Below the pieces are notes generated by a model, which saw only the letters and a program-made list of their open reading frames with translations, was not told the origin of the DNA and did not search any database. A DNA stretch of 58,904 bases from positions 1-58,904 of the forward strand of contig JACVCO010000021.1 of the NCBI GenBank assembly GCA_016741995.1. Reading direction: 5' to 3'. Below, piece after piece: positions 9,749-19,200 of the stretch; the stretch's first letter is position 1; the number at the start of each line of letters is the position of its first letter. This DNA comes from Hydrogenophaga sp. GTDB lineage: Bacteria; Pseudomonadota; Gammaproteobacteria; Burkholderiales; Burkholderiaceae_C. The translations under genes and the position numbers were made by a program.

Positions 9749-10822
9749 ATGAAACGCCGTTCGATCCCGCTCGCCCTGCTCGCCGCCGCCCTGTCGCCCA
9801 CCGCCGCGTGGTCGCAGGGCAGCAAGGCCAAGCAGCGGCCGAACCGCCCGGCCGACACCGCGCGCTTCTACCGCGACCGCGCCGACGCGATGGCCTTTGC
9901 CGACGACCTTGCGCAGCGCCGTGGCCTCGACGCGGCCTGGGTGCGCGAACAGATCGGCCGCGCGCGCCGCCTCGACGCGTCCATTCGCGGTGTCACGCCA
10001 CCACCGGCCGGTGTGCCCAAGAACTGGGCCGCGTACCGGGCGCGCTTCATCGAGCCCGTGCGCCTGGCCGCGGGCCAGCGCTTCTGGCTGGACAACCGCG
10101 AGGCGCTGGCGCGCACCGAGGCCGAGTTCGGCGTGCCCGCGGCGCTCATCGTCGGCGTGATCGGCGTGGAAACGCTCTATGGCCGCCACACCGGCACGCA
10201 CAAGGTGATGGACGCCATCACCACCCTGGCCTTCGATTTCCCCACGGTGCACCCGCGCGCCGCCGCGCGCACCGCTTTCTTCCGCGACGAACTGGAGCAG
10301 TTGCTCAGCCTCGCGCAGCGCGCGCAGATCGACCCGCACGCGCTGCTGGGCAGCTTCGCGGGTGCCATGGGCTGGCCGCAGTTCATGCCGAGCAGTTGGG
10401 TCAAGTACGCCATCGACCACGATGGCGACGGCAGGATCGACCTGTTCGACAGCCCGGTCGACGTGATCGGCTCGGTGGCCAACTACTTCAAGGCCTTTGG
10501 CTGGCAGACCGGCATGCCCACGCACTACCCGGTGCGTTTCGACAGCACACGGCTCGACCTCGATACCCTGCTCGCGCCCGACATCCTGCCCACCTTCAAC
10601 GTGGAGAGCTTCACGGCCAAGGGCGCGGTGCTCGAAGGCGAGGCCCTGCAGCACACAGGGAAGCTCGCGCTCGTGGAACTGGAGAACGCGGGCGCGCCGT
10701 CCAGCTACGTGGCGGGCACCGAGAACTTCTACGTCGTCACGCGCTACAACTGGAGCAGCTACTACGCGCTGGCGGTGATCGAGCTCGGCGAGGCAGTGAA
10801 GGCGCAGGTGGACGGCCGCTGA
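9749..10822 (+). CDS. mltB: Lytic murein transglycosylase B (MltB family)
   Basis: A 357-aa exported peptidoglycan-cleaving enzyme. It starts with a Sec-type signal (MKRRSIPLALLAAALSPTAAWSQ) without a lipobox cysteine, so it is probably soluble in the periplasm rather than a lipoprotein. The SLT_2 domain includes the catalytic Glu141 in IVGVIGVETLYGRHTG, then LLGSFAGAMGWPQFMPSSW and DHDGDGRIDLFDSPVDVIGS. It cleaves the MurNAc-GlcNAc bond to form 1,6-anhydro ends. It lies 13 nt after tgpA on the same strand, with a TGAAAT box 7 nt before its ATG. It ends 18 nt before the convergent alpha-E gene. Confidence 0.92.
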   Translation: MKRRSIPLALLAAALSPTAAWSQGSKAKQRPNRPADTARFYRDRADAMAFADDLAQRRGLDAAWVREQIGRARRLDASIRGVTPPPAGVPKNWAAYRARFIEPVRLAAGQRFWLDNREALARTEAEFGVPAALIVGVIGVETLYGRHTGTHKVMDAITTLAFDFPTVHPRAAARTAFFRDELEQLLSLAQRAQIDPHALLGSFAGAMGWPQFMPSSWVKYAIDHDGDGRIDLFDSPVDVIGSVANYFKAFGWQTGMPTHYPVRFDSTRLDLDTLLAPDILPTFNVESFTAKGAVLEGEALQHTGKLALVELENAGAPSSYVAGTENFYVVTRYNWSSYYALAVIELGEAVKAQVDGR

Positions 10823-10840
10823 GGCCGCCGCACGTGGCCC

Positions 10841-11806
10841 TCAGCCCGTGGCGGGCAGCAGGAAATCCTGGCTGATGCGCCAGCCCAGTTCGTTGACGCG
10901 GTCGAGGAACTGCGTCAGGTAGGCGTGCAGGCCGGTGGCCAGGATCTCGTCGATGCGGCCGTACTGCAGCTCGGCCTTGAGCTTGCCGGCGCGGCGCAGG
11001 GTTTCGGCGCTGTGGTCGTTGGCCACCACGCTCAGGTTGTTCACCACCTCGTTCACGCTCGCGGCCAGGCTGCGCGGCATGTCGGCGCGCAGGATCAGCA
11101 GCTCGGCCACGCGCTCGGGCGTGATCACGTCGCGGTAGACCTTGCGGTAGACCTCGAAGCCGCTCACGCTGCGCAGGATCGCGCTCCAATGATAGAAGTC
11201 GTACTCCTGATCGAGCTCGCTCGCCGCGCCGTAGAAATCGCTGTGCACGGCATGGAACTTCACGTCGAGCAGGCGCGCCGTGTTGTCGGAGCGTTCGAGG
11301 AAGGTGCCCATGCGGTAGAAGTGAAAGGCTTCGTCCTGCAGCATGGTGCCGATGGCCACACCCCGCGAAAGGTGCGATCGGAACTTGACCCACTCGAAGA
11401 ACTCGCCCGGGTCGCGCTCGAAGTTCTTGCCCTTGAGCATGCGCGTGAGTTCGAGCCAGGTCTGGTTCTGCGTTTCCCAGAACTCGGTGGTGAGCGCGCC
11501 GCGCACCGCGCGCGCGTTCTCGCGCGCAGCGCGCAGGCAGGTCACGATGCTCGACGGGTTGTTCTCGTCGCGCACCATGAAGTCGAGCACGTTGCGCGGC
11601 GTGATGGCGTTGTCGCCGTACTTGGCGCGGAACGCGGGCATGAGCTCGCTGATCGTGAGCAACCCTTCCCAACCCACCTGCGCCACCGCGGCCGATTGCG
11701 GTAGCAGCGAGGTCTGGTAGTTGACGTCGAGCATGCGCGCGGTGTTCTCCGCGCGCTCGGTGTAGCGCGACATCCAGAAAAGGTGGTCGGCGGTCCTGGA
11801 CAGCAT
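10841..11806 (-). CDS. Alpha-E domain protein (DUF403), stand-alone
   Basis: A 321-aa, largely helical protein of the alpha-E family (PF04168). The family start motif is clear: MLSRTADHLFWMSRYTERAE. Further conserved segments are FYRMGTFLERSDNTARLLDV and LILRADMPRSLAASVNEVV. The biochemical role is unknown; comparative genomics links it to circularly permuted ATP-grasp and transglutaminase proteins in a predicted peptide-synthesis or tagging system. It follows the ATP-grasp gene by only 14 nt on the same strand. A second alpha-E module is fused to the C-terminus of the protein encoded at 19742-22339. Confidence 0.9.
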   Translation of the reverse strand: MLSRTADHLFWMSRYTERAENTARMLDVNYQTSLLPQSAAVAQVGWEGLLTISELMPAFRAKYGDNAITPRNVLDFMVRDENNPSSIVTCLRAARENARAVRGALTTEFWETQNQTWLELTRMLKGKNFERDPGEFFEWVKFRSHLSRGVAIGTMLQDEAFHFYRMGTFLERSDNTARLLDVKFHAVHSDFYGAASELDQEYDFYHWSAILRSVSGFEVYRKVYRDVITPERVAELLILRADMPRSLAASVNEVVNNLSVVANDHSAETLRRAGKLKAELQYGRIDEILATGLHAYLTQFLDRVNELGWRISQDFLLPATG

Positions 11807-11820
11807 CGTGTTTCTCCCTT

Positions 11821-13263
11821 TCAGTCTTCCAGGATCCAGGTGTCCTTGGTGCCCCCGCCCTGCGACGAATTGACCACCAGCGAACCTTCCTTGAGCGCCA
11901 CGCGCGTGAGCCCGCCGGGCACCATCTGCACCTCTTTGCCCGAGAGCACGAAGGGACGCAGATCGATGTGGCGCGGTGCCACGCCGCTCTTCACGTAGGT
12001 GGGGCAGGTGGAGAGCGAGAGCGTGGGCTGCGCGATGTAGCCATCGGGCTTGGCCAGCACGGCCTGGCGGAACTCCTCGATCTCGGCCTGGGTGGACGCG
12101 GGGCCGACCAGCATGCCGTAGCCGCCCGCGCCGTGCACCTCCTTCACCACCAGATCCTTGAGGTTCGCGAGCATGTACTTGAGGTCTTCCGGGTTGCGGC
12201 CCATGAAGGTCGGCACGTTGCTCAGGATGGGTTTCTGGCCGAGGTAGAACTCGATCATCTTCGGCACGTAGGGGTAGATCGACTTGTCGTCGGCCACACC
12301 GGTGCCCACCGCGTTGCAGATGGCCACGTTGCCGCTGCGGTACACGCCGAGCAGCCCCGCGCAGCCCAGCGTGGACGTCGGCCGGAACACCAGCGGGTCG
12401 AGAAAGTCGTCGTCGACACGGCGGTAGATCACATCGACACGGCGCGGGCCGCGCGTGGTGCGCATGTAGACGAAGTTGTCCTTGACGAACAGGTCCTGCC
12501 CTTCGACCAGCTCCACGCCCATCTGCTGCGCCAGGAAGGCGTGCTCGAAGTACGCGCTGTTGTACATGCCGGGCGTGAGCACCACCACCGTGGGCTCGGC
12601 GGTGGTGGCCGGGCTGCTGGCGCGCAGGGTTTCCAGCAGCAGGTCGGGGTAATGCGCCACCGGCGCCACGCGGTTCTCGCCGAAAAGCTCGGGGAACAGC
12701 CGCATCATCATCTTGCGGTCTTCGAGCATGTAGCTCACGCCGCTGGGCACGCGCAGGTTGTCTTCCAGCACGTAGTACTCGCCCTCGCCCTGCGCGTTGG
12801 GCGCGCGCACGATGTCGATGCCGGCGATGTGCGAATAGATGTTGTGCGGCACGTTCACGCCCATCATCTCGGGGCGGAACTGCGCGTTCTGGAAGATCTG
12901 GTCCGCCGGGATCACGCCGGCCTTGATGATCTCCTGCTCGTGATAGACGTCGTGGATGAAGCGGTTGAGCGCGGTCACGCGCTGCACCAGGCCTTCTTCC
13001 ATGGTGTGCCACTCGTGGGCCGGGATGATGCGCGGGATGAGGTCGAAGGGAATGAGCCGCTCGGTGCCGGCGCCGTCTTCGTCCTTGGCGCCGTACACCG
13101 CGAAGGTGATGCCCACGCGGCGGAAGATCATCTCGGCCTCTTCGCGCCGCGAGGCCATCAGGTCCTCGGGCTGTTCGGCCAGCCACCGGGCGTATTGCCG
13201 GTAGTGCTCACGCACTTCGGAGCTCGAGGCGTGCATCTCGTCGAACATCGGGCGGCTGCTCAT
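11821..13263 (-). CDS. Circularly permuted ATP-grasp protein (DUF404/DUF407), stand-alone
   Basis: A 480-aa cytoplasmic protein of the circularly permuted ATP-grasp type. Landmarks in order: ITFAVYGAKDEDGAGTERLI, GIDIVRAPNAQGEGEYYVLE, RVPSGVSYMLEDRKMMMRLF, VVLTPGMYNSAYFEHAFLAQ, CNAVGTGVADDKSIYPYVPK and KEVHGAGGYGMLVGPAS (Gly-rich nucleotide-loop candidate). ATP-grasp enzymes form amide bonds between a carboxylate and an amine at the cost of ATP; this branch has no established substrate. The start at 13263 overlaps the comEC stop (ATGA), and alpha-E follows directly. A paralogous module with a diverged nucleotide loop is encoded at 19742-22339. Confidence 0.92.
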   Translation of the reverse strand: MSSRPMFDEMHASSSEVREHYRQYARWLAEQPEDLMASRREEAEMIFRRVGITFAVYGAKDEDGAGTERLIPFDLIPRIIPAHEWHTMEEGLVQRVTALNRFIHDVYHEQEIIKAGVIPADQIFQNAQFRPEMMGVNVPHNIYSHIAGIDIVRAPNAQGEGEYYVLEDNLRVPSGVSYMLEDRKMMMRLFPELFGENRVAPVAHYPDLLLETLRASSPATTAEPTVVVLTPGMYNSAYFEHAFLAQQMGVELVEGQDLFVKDNFVYMRTTRGPRRVDVIYRRVDDDFLDPLVFRPTSTLGCAGLLGVYRSGNVAICNAVGTGVADDKSIYPYVPKMIEFYLGQKPILSNVPTFMGRNPEDLKYMLANLKDLVVKEVHGAGGYGMLVGPASTQAEIEEFRQAVLAKPDGYIAQPTLSLSTCPTYVKSGVAPRHIDLRPFVLSGKEVQMVPGGLTRVALKEGSLVVNSSQGGGTKDTWILED

Positions 13264-15743
13264 GGATCTTTTTCTCCTGGCGGCAGGATAGCAAGCTCCG
13301 GGCCAGCCGAGGAGGTCATGGGCCGATCCGGGTGGTGCCAGTAGCGCCGCGACACCTCGCGCTCGCAGCGCATGGCCTCGGGCGCGTCGCTGCGCCAGGT
13401 GGCGGCGCCGCAGCGCGGCGAATCGACCCAGGCGATGCCGCGCGCGTCGTAGCGCGCCACCACCCCGGCGGCGGGGTGGCCGAAGCGGTTGCGGTAGCCC
13501 GATTGCACGATCACCCAGCGCGGCTGCAGGGTGTTGAGCAACACCGGGCTCGACGAGGTGGCGCTGCCGTGGTGGGGCGCCAGCAACAAGGTGGCCCGTT
13601 CCTGCGGGCGCGCCAACGCAAGCCGCACCTCCTGCGCGGCGGGGATGTCGCCCGCGAGCCAGGCCACCTGGCCGCCGGCCGCGATGCGCAGCACGCAGGA
13701 CATGGCATTGCTCGACAGGCCCGGCGCGGCGTATGCCGCCGCGCCCGGGTGCAGCAGCTCGAAATCGACCCCGTCCCATTGCCAGCGTTCGCCCGCCAGG
13801 CAGCGGCGCGCCGGGTCGGCGTCGAACGACGATTGCCACACCGCGCCCGGGAACGCGGCGCGCAGGGCGTCGGCACCGCCCGCGTGGTCGCTGTCGCGGT
13901 GGCTGATCAGCACGCGGTCGGGCTGCACGCCCAGCGCGCGCAGCAGCGGCAGCACGATGCGCTCGCCCGCATCGGCCTCGGGGTTCCAGCGCGGGCCGGC
14001 GTCGTACACCAGGGCATGCTTGGCGGTGCGCACCAGCACGGCACTGCCCTGGCCGACGTCGATGGCGGTGACGTCGAACGCGCCCGGCGCGGGCCGCGGC
14101 GGCACGTACAGCAGCGCAGGGGCGACGAGCAACAGCCCGGCAAAGCGCAACACGGGAGGCAGGCGCACGGCCAGCAGCACGCCACCCAGCACCGCGGCCA
14201 GCGCCAGCGGGGCGGGCACCGCAGGCCGGTGCAGCACCGCCCAGGGCCAGGCCGCGAGCACCTGCAGCAGCGCCACCAGCGCATCCACCGCCGCGGCGGC
14301 CAGGCCCCACAGGGGCGCCACCAGTGCGCCCAGCAAGGCCAGCGGCGTCACCACGAGCGTCACCCAGGGGATCGCCACCAGGTTGGCCAGCAGCCCCACG
14401 AGCGACACCTGCCCGAACAGCACCAGGCCCAGCGGCGCGAGCGCCAGCGTCATCAGCCACTGCTCGCGCCACAGGGCCCCGGCCGCGCGCAGCCCGCGCT
14501 GCCAGCCGCCGGGGGCATCGCTGCCGGTTCCGCCGCGCGCGGGGTCGGCCGTGAACAACACCGCCACCGCCAGAAAGCTCAGCCAGAAGCCCGGCGCCAG
14601 CAAGGCCAGGGGATCGAGCGCGAGCACGGCCGCCATTGCGAGCAGCCAGACCGCCGGCCACGGCCAGCGCCGCACCGACGCGCGCAGGCCCACCACCACG
14701 GCGAGCATGAGCACCGTGCGCTGCGCGGGCACGCCCCAACCGGCCAGCAGCGCATAGGCCGCGGCGCACGCCAGCCCGCCCCAGCCCGCGGCCAGGCCCG
14801 CGGGGCAGTGCATCGGCAACGCAGGCCAGTGGCGGCCCAGCACGCGCCAGAGCGCGCCCATCAGCGCGGTGGCGAGCCAGGCGAACAGCGTGATGTGCAG
14901 CCCGCTGATGGCCATGAGGTGGGCCACGCCGGTGTCGCGGAACAGCGCCCAGTCGGCGCGTTCGATGGCCGATTGTTCGCCCACCACCAGCGCGGCCAGC
15001 ACGCCGGCGGCGCGCGGGTCGTCCACGCGCTCGGCGATGGCGCGCGAGATCGCCTGCCGCACGCGGTCCACCGGGTGCCAGGGCGTCTGGCCCAAGCGCC
15101 GCGGTGCGGCGTCGCGCGCACCCAGCCGCACGTGGCCGGTGGCGCCTATGCCCTGCTCCCACAACCAGCGCTCGCGGTCGAAGCCGTGCGGGTTGCGGCT
15201 GCCGTGCGGGCGCTTGAGCCGCACGCCGAACGCCCAGCGCTCGCCCGCCCACAAGCCGGGCAATCGGGCGGACGCGCCCTCTTCGGACGCCGACACATAC
15301 CAGCCCAACAGCAGCCGCGCGGGGATGGACACGGCCTCGCCGTCGAGCGTGGCCTGCTCGACCACGAACTCGAAGCGTTCGCCGCCGGGCCCGGTTTGCG
15401 GCAACGAGGCCACGCGCCCCACCACCGCGATGTCGCGCCCCTCGAGCGCGGGGCTCAGGCCCTGGCCGAGGTAGGCACCGGCGCGCCAGCCGGTGCAGCC
15501 GAAAGCGAGTGCAGCGCCTGCGAGCAGCCACGCGGCCCGCAGGCGCCACCGCATCGCCAGCAGGCCACCGAGCGCGAGCACCTGGTAGACGGCCACCGGC
15601 CACAGGTGCGCTTGCAGCAACTGCACGGCCGTGCCCACCACGCCGCCCGCCAGCCACCAGCCCGCCAACCAGGGCCGCGCCGCCCAGCCCGGGGCGCCGT
15701 CGCGGGCAGAAGACACAGGGGCAGCGGGCGGTGGGCAGGACAC
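13260..15743 (-). CDS. comEC: ComEC/Rec2 family DNA uptake channel with metallo-beta-lactamase domain
   Basis: An 827-aa inner-membrane protein with the full ComEC layout: an N-terminal DUF4131 region with hydrophobic segments, an OB-like soluble part, the Competence domain (FRDTGVAHLMAISGLHITLF and GWGVPAQRTVLMLAVVVGLR) with many transmembrane helices, and a C-terminal metallo-beta-lactamase domain with FDVTAIDVGQGSAVLVRTAK, the zinc motif SHRDSDHAGG and LLLAPHHGSATSSS. It moves single-stranded DNA into the cytoplasm during transformation. Its stop overlaps the start of the ATP-grasp gene, an unusual partner for comEC. It is divergent from the small secreted protein gene; the 145-nt gap (15744-15888) holds any promoters. 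Confidence 0.93.
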   Translation of the reverse strand: MSCPPPAAPVSSARDGAPGWAARPWLAGWWLAGGVVGTAVQLLQAHLWPVAVYQVLALGGLLAMRWRLRAAWLLAGAALAFGCTGWRAGAYLGQGLSPALEGRDIAVVGRVASLPQTGPGGERFEFVVEQATLDGEAVSIPARLLLGWYVSASEEGASARLPGLWAGERWAFGVRLKRPHGSRNPHGFDRERWLWEQGIGATGHVRLGARDAAPRRLGQTPWHPVDRVRQAISRAIAERVDDPRAAGVLAALVVGEQSAIERADWALFRDTGVAHLMAISGLHITLFAWLATALMGALWRVLGRHWPALPMHCPAGLAAGWGGLACAAAYALLAGWGVPAQRTVLMLAVVVGLRASVRRWPWPAVWLLAMAAVLALDPLALLAPGFWLSFLAVAVLFTADPARGGTGSDAPGGWQRGLRAAGALWREQWLMTLALAPLGLVLFGQVSLVGLLANLVAIPWVTLVVTPLALLGALVAPLWGLAAAAVDALVALLQVLAAWPWAVLHRPAVPAPLALAAVLGGVLLAVRLPPVLRFAGLLLVAPALLYVPPRPAPGAFDVTAIDVGQGSAVLVRTAKHALVYDAGPRWNPEADAGERIVLPLLRALGVQPDRVLISHRDSDHAGGADALRAAFPGAVWQSSFDADPARRCLAGERWQWDGVDFELLHPGAAAYAAPGLSSNAMSCVLRIAAGGQVAWLAGDIPAAQEVRLALARPQERATLLLAPHHGSATSSSPVLLNTLQPRWVIVQSGYRNRFGHPAAGVVARYDARGIAWVDSPRCGAATWRSDAPEAMRCEREVSRRYWHHPDRPMTSSAGPELAILPPGEKDP

Positions 15744-15888
15744 AAGGGTTGCGGCGTGAAGGGGTGGAGGCGCGGTTTACACCTGCTGACAAACGGGTAC
15801 CCCTGGGCTGCACACCGGGCCGCCGGTGCGGGCACGATGGCCCTGCGTTCCGGCCAAGCCGTCCACCCGAACAAGAAAGAGGCCCTCG

Positions 15889-16161
15889 ATGAAAACCCCG
15901 CTCCTTCTGATCGCCCTCACCACCGCCACCGGCCTGGCCCTGGCCCAGGCGCCGTCCAACGCGGCCCAGCGGCGGGTGCCGCCCGCCACCGACCAGTCCG
16001 CCCAGAGCCCCGAACCGCCCAAGGGCGAAACGCACGTGCACAAGTTCTTCCAGGCCTGGGGCCGCGGCATGGACAAGGCCGACAAGGCCGTGGACAAGGC
16101 GGTGCCCAAGCCCGACCACCGCTGGCCCGGCACGGCCACCAAGCCCAAGGCGAAGGACTAA
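15889..16161 (+). CDS. Small secreted lysine-rich protein of unknown function
   Basis: A 90-aa protein with a good Sec signal peptide (MKTPLLLIALTTATGLALAQ, cleaved near AQA) and a purine-rich AAAGAGG site just upstream; I chose this ATG for those reasons over an earlier in-frame one at 15826. The mature ~68 residues are charged and low in complexity: a Pro/Gln-rich first half with PPKGETHVHKFFQAWGRGMD, then Lys/Asp repeats (KADKAVDKAVPK) ending in KPKAKD. I do not recognise the family. It lies 117 nt before the transglutaminase-DUF2126 gene, so it could be an acceptor substrate of the neighbouring enzymes, but nothing proves this. Confidence 0.7.
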   Translation: MKTPLLLIALTTATGLALAQAPSNAAQRRVPPATDQSAQSPEPPKGETHVHKFFQAWGRGMDKADKAVDKAVPKPDHRWPGTATKPKAKD

Positions 16162-16278
16162 CGCCCAACCGGCGAGGGCCTGTCATGGCCCTGTGGCGCA
16201 GCTCTTGCTAGCATGCTGCGCAGCGGTCGGTCTGCGGTTGCGGACCGCGCCTGTGTCACCCCCAAAGAGCCCCGTCGC

Positions 16279-19200
16279 ATGGCCATCCACGTCGCCCTGA
16301 GCCACATCACGCACTACCGCTACGACCGCCTGGTGCGGTTGGGGCCTCAGGTGGTGCGGCTGCGCCCGGCACCGCACTCGCGCACCAAGGTGCTGTCGTA
16401 CTCGCAGCGCATCGAACCGGCCACGCACTTCATCAACTGGCAGCAGGACCCGTTCGCCAACTACCAGGCGCGGCTGGTGTTTCCCGAGCCCACCACCGAG
16501 TTCAAGATCACCATCGATCTCGTGGTGGAGATGGCGGTCCACAACCCGTTCGATTTCTTCCTCGAACCGCACGCCGAGCAGGTGCCGTTCAAGTACGACG
16601 AAGCACAGCGCGCGGAGCTCGCCCCGTACCTGCTGCCCGAGCCCGCCACGCCACTGGTGAAGGCCTACCTCGCCGGCATCGACCGCAAGGCGCAGCGCAC
16701 GATCGATTTCCTGGTCGGCATCAACCAGCGCCTGCAGCACGACATCGGCTACACCATCCGCATGGAGCCGGGCGTGCAGACGCCCGAGCAGACCCTCAAG
16801 CTCAAGCGCGGCTCGTGCCGCGACAGCGGCTGGCTGCTGGTGCAACTGCTGCGCCACCTGGGCCTGGCGGCGCGTTTCGTCTCGGGCTACCTGATCCAGC
16901 TCACGCCCGACGTGAAGGCCATCGACGGCCCCAGCGGCCCCACGCAGGATTTCACCGACCTGCACGCCTGGTGCGAGGTCTTCCTGCCCGGTGCCGGCTG
17001 GATCGGGCTCGACCCGACCTCGGGCCTGCTCGCGGGCGAAGGCCACGTGCCCCTGGCCTGCACGCCGCAGCCGGGCAGCGCGGCACCGGTGGAAGGCCTG
17101 ATGGACGAGGCCGAGGTCGAGTTCGAGCACCACATGAAGGTCACGCGCATCCACGAATCGCCGCGCGTGACCAAGCCCTACACCGACGACCAGTGGGCCG
17201 CGGTGCTCGCGCTCGGTGATCAGGTCGACGCCGATCTGGTGAAACACGACGTGCGGCTGACGCAAGGCGGCGAACCCACCTACGTGGCCACCAGCGACCG
17301 CGACGCCGCCGAATGGAACACCGACGCACTCGGCCCCACCAAGCGCGGCTACGCCACCGAACTGCTGGGCCGCCTGCGCGCGCAGTACGGCAGCGGCGGC
17401 TTCGTGCACATGGGCCAGGGCAAGTGGTACCCCGGCGAACAATTGCCGCGCTGGGCGCTCTCGGTGTTCTGGCGCGCCGACGGCCAACCCTGCTGGCACA
17501 ACCCCGCGCTGCTGGCCGACGAACGCGACGAGGCCCACCACACCAGCGACGACGCGCGCCGCTTCACGCAGGCGCTGGCGCGCCGCCTGGGCATCGCCAC
17601 GCGCTACATCACCGCGGGCCACGAAGACACCTGGTACTACCTGTGGCGCGAACGCCGCCTGCCGGTGAACGTGGACCCGTTCGACAGCAAGCTCGACGAC
17701 GAGCTGGAGCGTGCGCGCCTGCGCCGCGTGTTCGACCAGGGGCTGGACGCCATCGTGGGTTACGTGCTGCCGCTGCAGGCCAACGCCGGCAACCCCGCGC
17801 TCGGGGGCACGGTGTGGTCCACCGGCCCCTGGTTCTTCCGCGACGAGCGCATGTACCTGGTGCCCGGCGATTCGCCCATGGGCTACCGGCTGCCGCTCGA
17901 TTCGCTGCCCTGGGTGAACGCGAGCGACTACCCGTACCACATCGAGCAGGACCCGTTTGCGCCGCGCGCACCGCTGCCGGCCGCGGCGGCGTGGCGTCAG
18001 CAATCGCGCGCAGCGGCCGATGCGCAGACCGCAGCCACGCAAGACGATGCGAGCGGCGGGCCCGCCGCGGGCGCGGGCGACCGGGCGGGCACGGGCGCAC
18101 CGCAAGGCCTGGCCGGCCGCATGCCGCCGCGCGGCGAATCCGCCGGTGGGCTCACGCGCACCGCCATGTGCGTGGAAGCGCGCGACCCGCAGCGCGCCAA
18201 CGGCCCCAAGGCCGAGAAGGCCAAGGGTGGCAAGGGCCAGCACCTGTATGTGTTCATGCCGCCGCTGGCGCGGCTGGAGGACTACCTCGACCTGCTCGCC
18301 GCGGTGGAAGACACGGCCGAGCGCCTGGGCGTGAAGGTGGTGCTCGAAGGCTACCCGCCGCCGCGCGATCCCCGCCTGAAGATGCTGCAGGTCACGCCCG
18401 ACCCGGGCGTCATCGAGGTCAACATCCACCCCGCGCACAACTGGGGCGAGCTCGTCGAGCACACCGAGTTCCTCTATGAAGCCGCGCACCAGACGCGCCT
18501 GTGCGCCGAGAAGTTCATGACCGATGGCCGCCACACCGGCACCGGGGGCGGCAACCACTTCGTGCTCGGTGGCGCCACGCCGGGCGATTCGCCCTTCCTG
18601 CGCCGGCCCGACCTGCTCGGCAGCCTGCTCACCTACTGGCACAACCACCCCTCGCTGAGCTACCTGTTCAGCGGCCTGTTCATCGGCCCCACCAGCCAGG
18701 CGCCGCGCGTGGACGAAGCGCGCAACGACCAGTTGTACGAACTGGAGATCGCGCTCGCGCAGATCGAGCAGGCGAAAGCGGTCTATGGCGACAACGTGCC
18801 GCCGTGGTTCGTTGATCGCACGCTGCGCAACATCCTGATCGACGTCACCGGCAATACGCACCGCAGCGAGTTCTGCATCGACAAGCTCTACTCGCCCGAC
18901 GGCCCCACCGGCCGCCTGGGCCTGCTGGAACTGCGCGCGTTCGAGATGCCGCCGCACGCGCGCATGAGCATCGCGCAGCAGCTGCTGCTGCGTGCGCTGG
19001 TGGCGCGCTTCTGGCAGCAGCCGCACAAGGCGCCCCTGGCGCGCTGGGGCACCGAGCTGCACGACCGCTGGCTGCTGCCCACCTACCTGCGCCTGGATTT
19101 CGAGGACGTGATCGCCGACCTGCGGGCCTTCGGCTACGGCTTCGACATGGCCTGGTTCGCGCCGCACTTCGAGTTCCGCTTCCCGCTCGTGGGCCAGGTC

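Noticed and set aside
11821..16119. A very long minus-strand open frame (over 1400 codons) covering the ATP-grasp gene and the comEC region
   Set aside because: Only its last 480 codons, from ATG 13263, carry conserved sequence; the rest is out of frame with comEC and is open only because of high GC.
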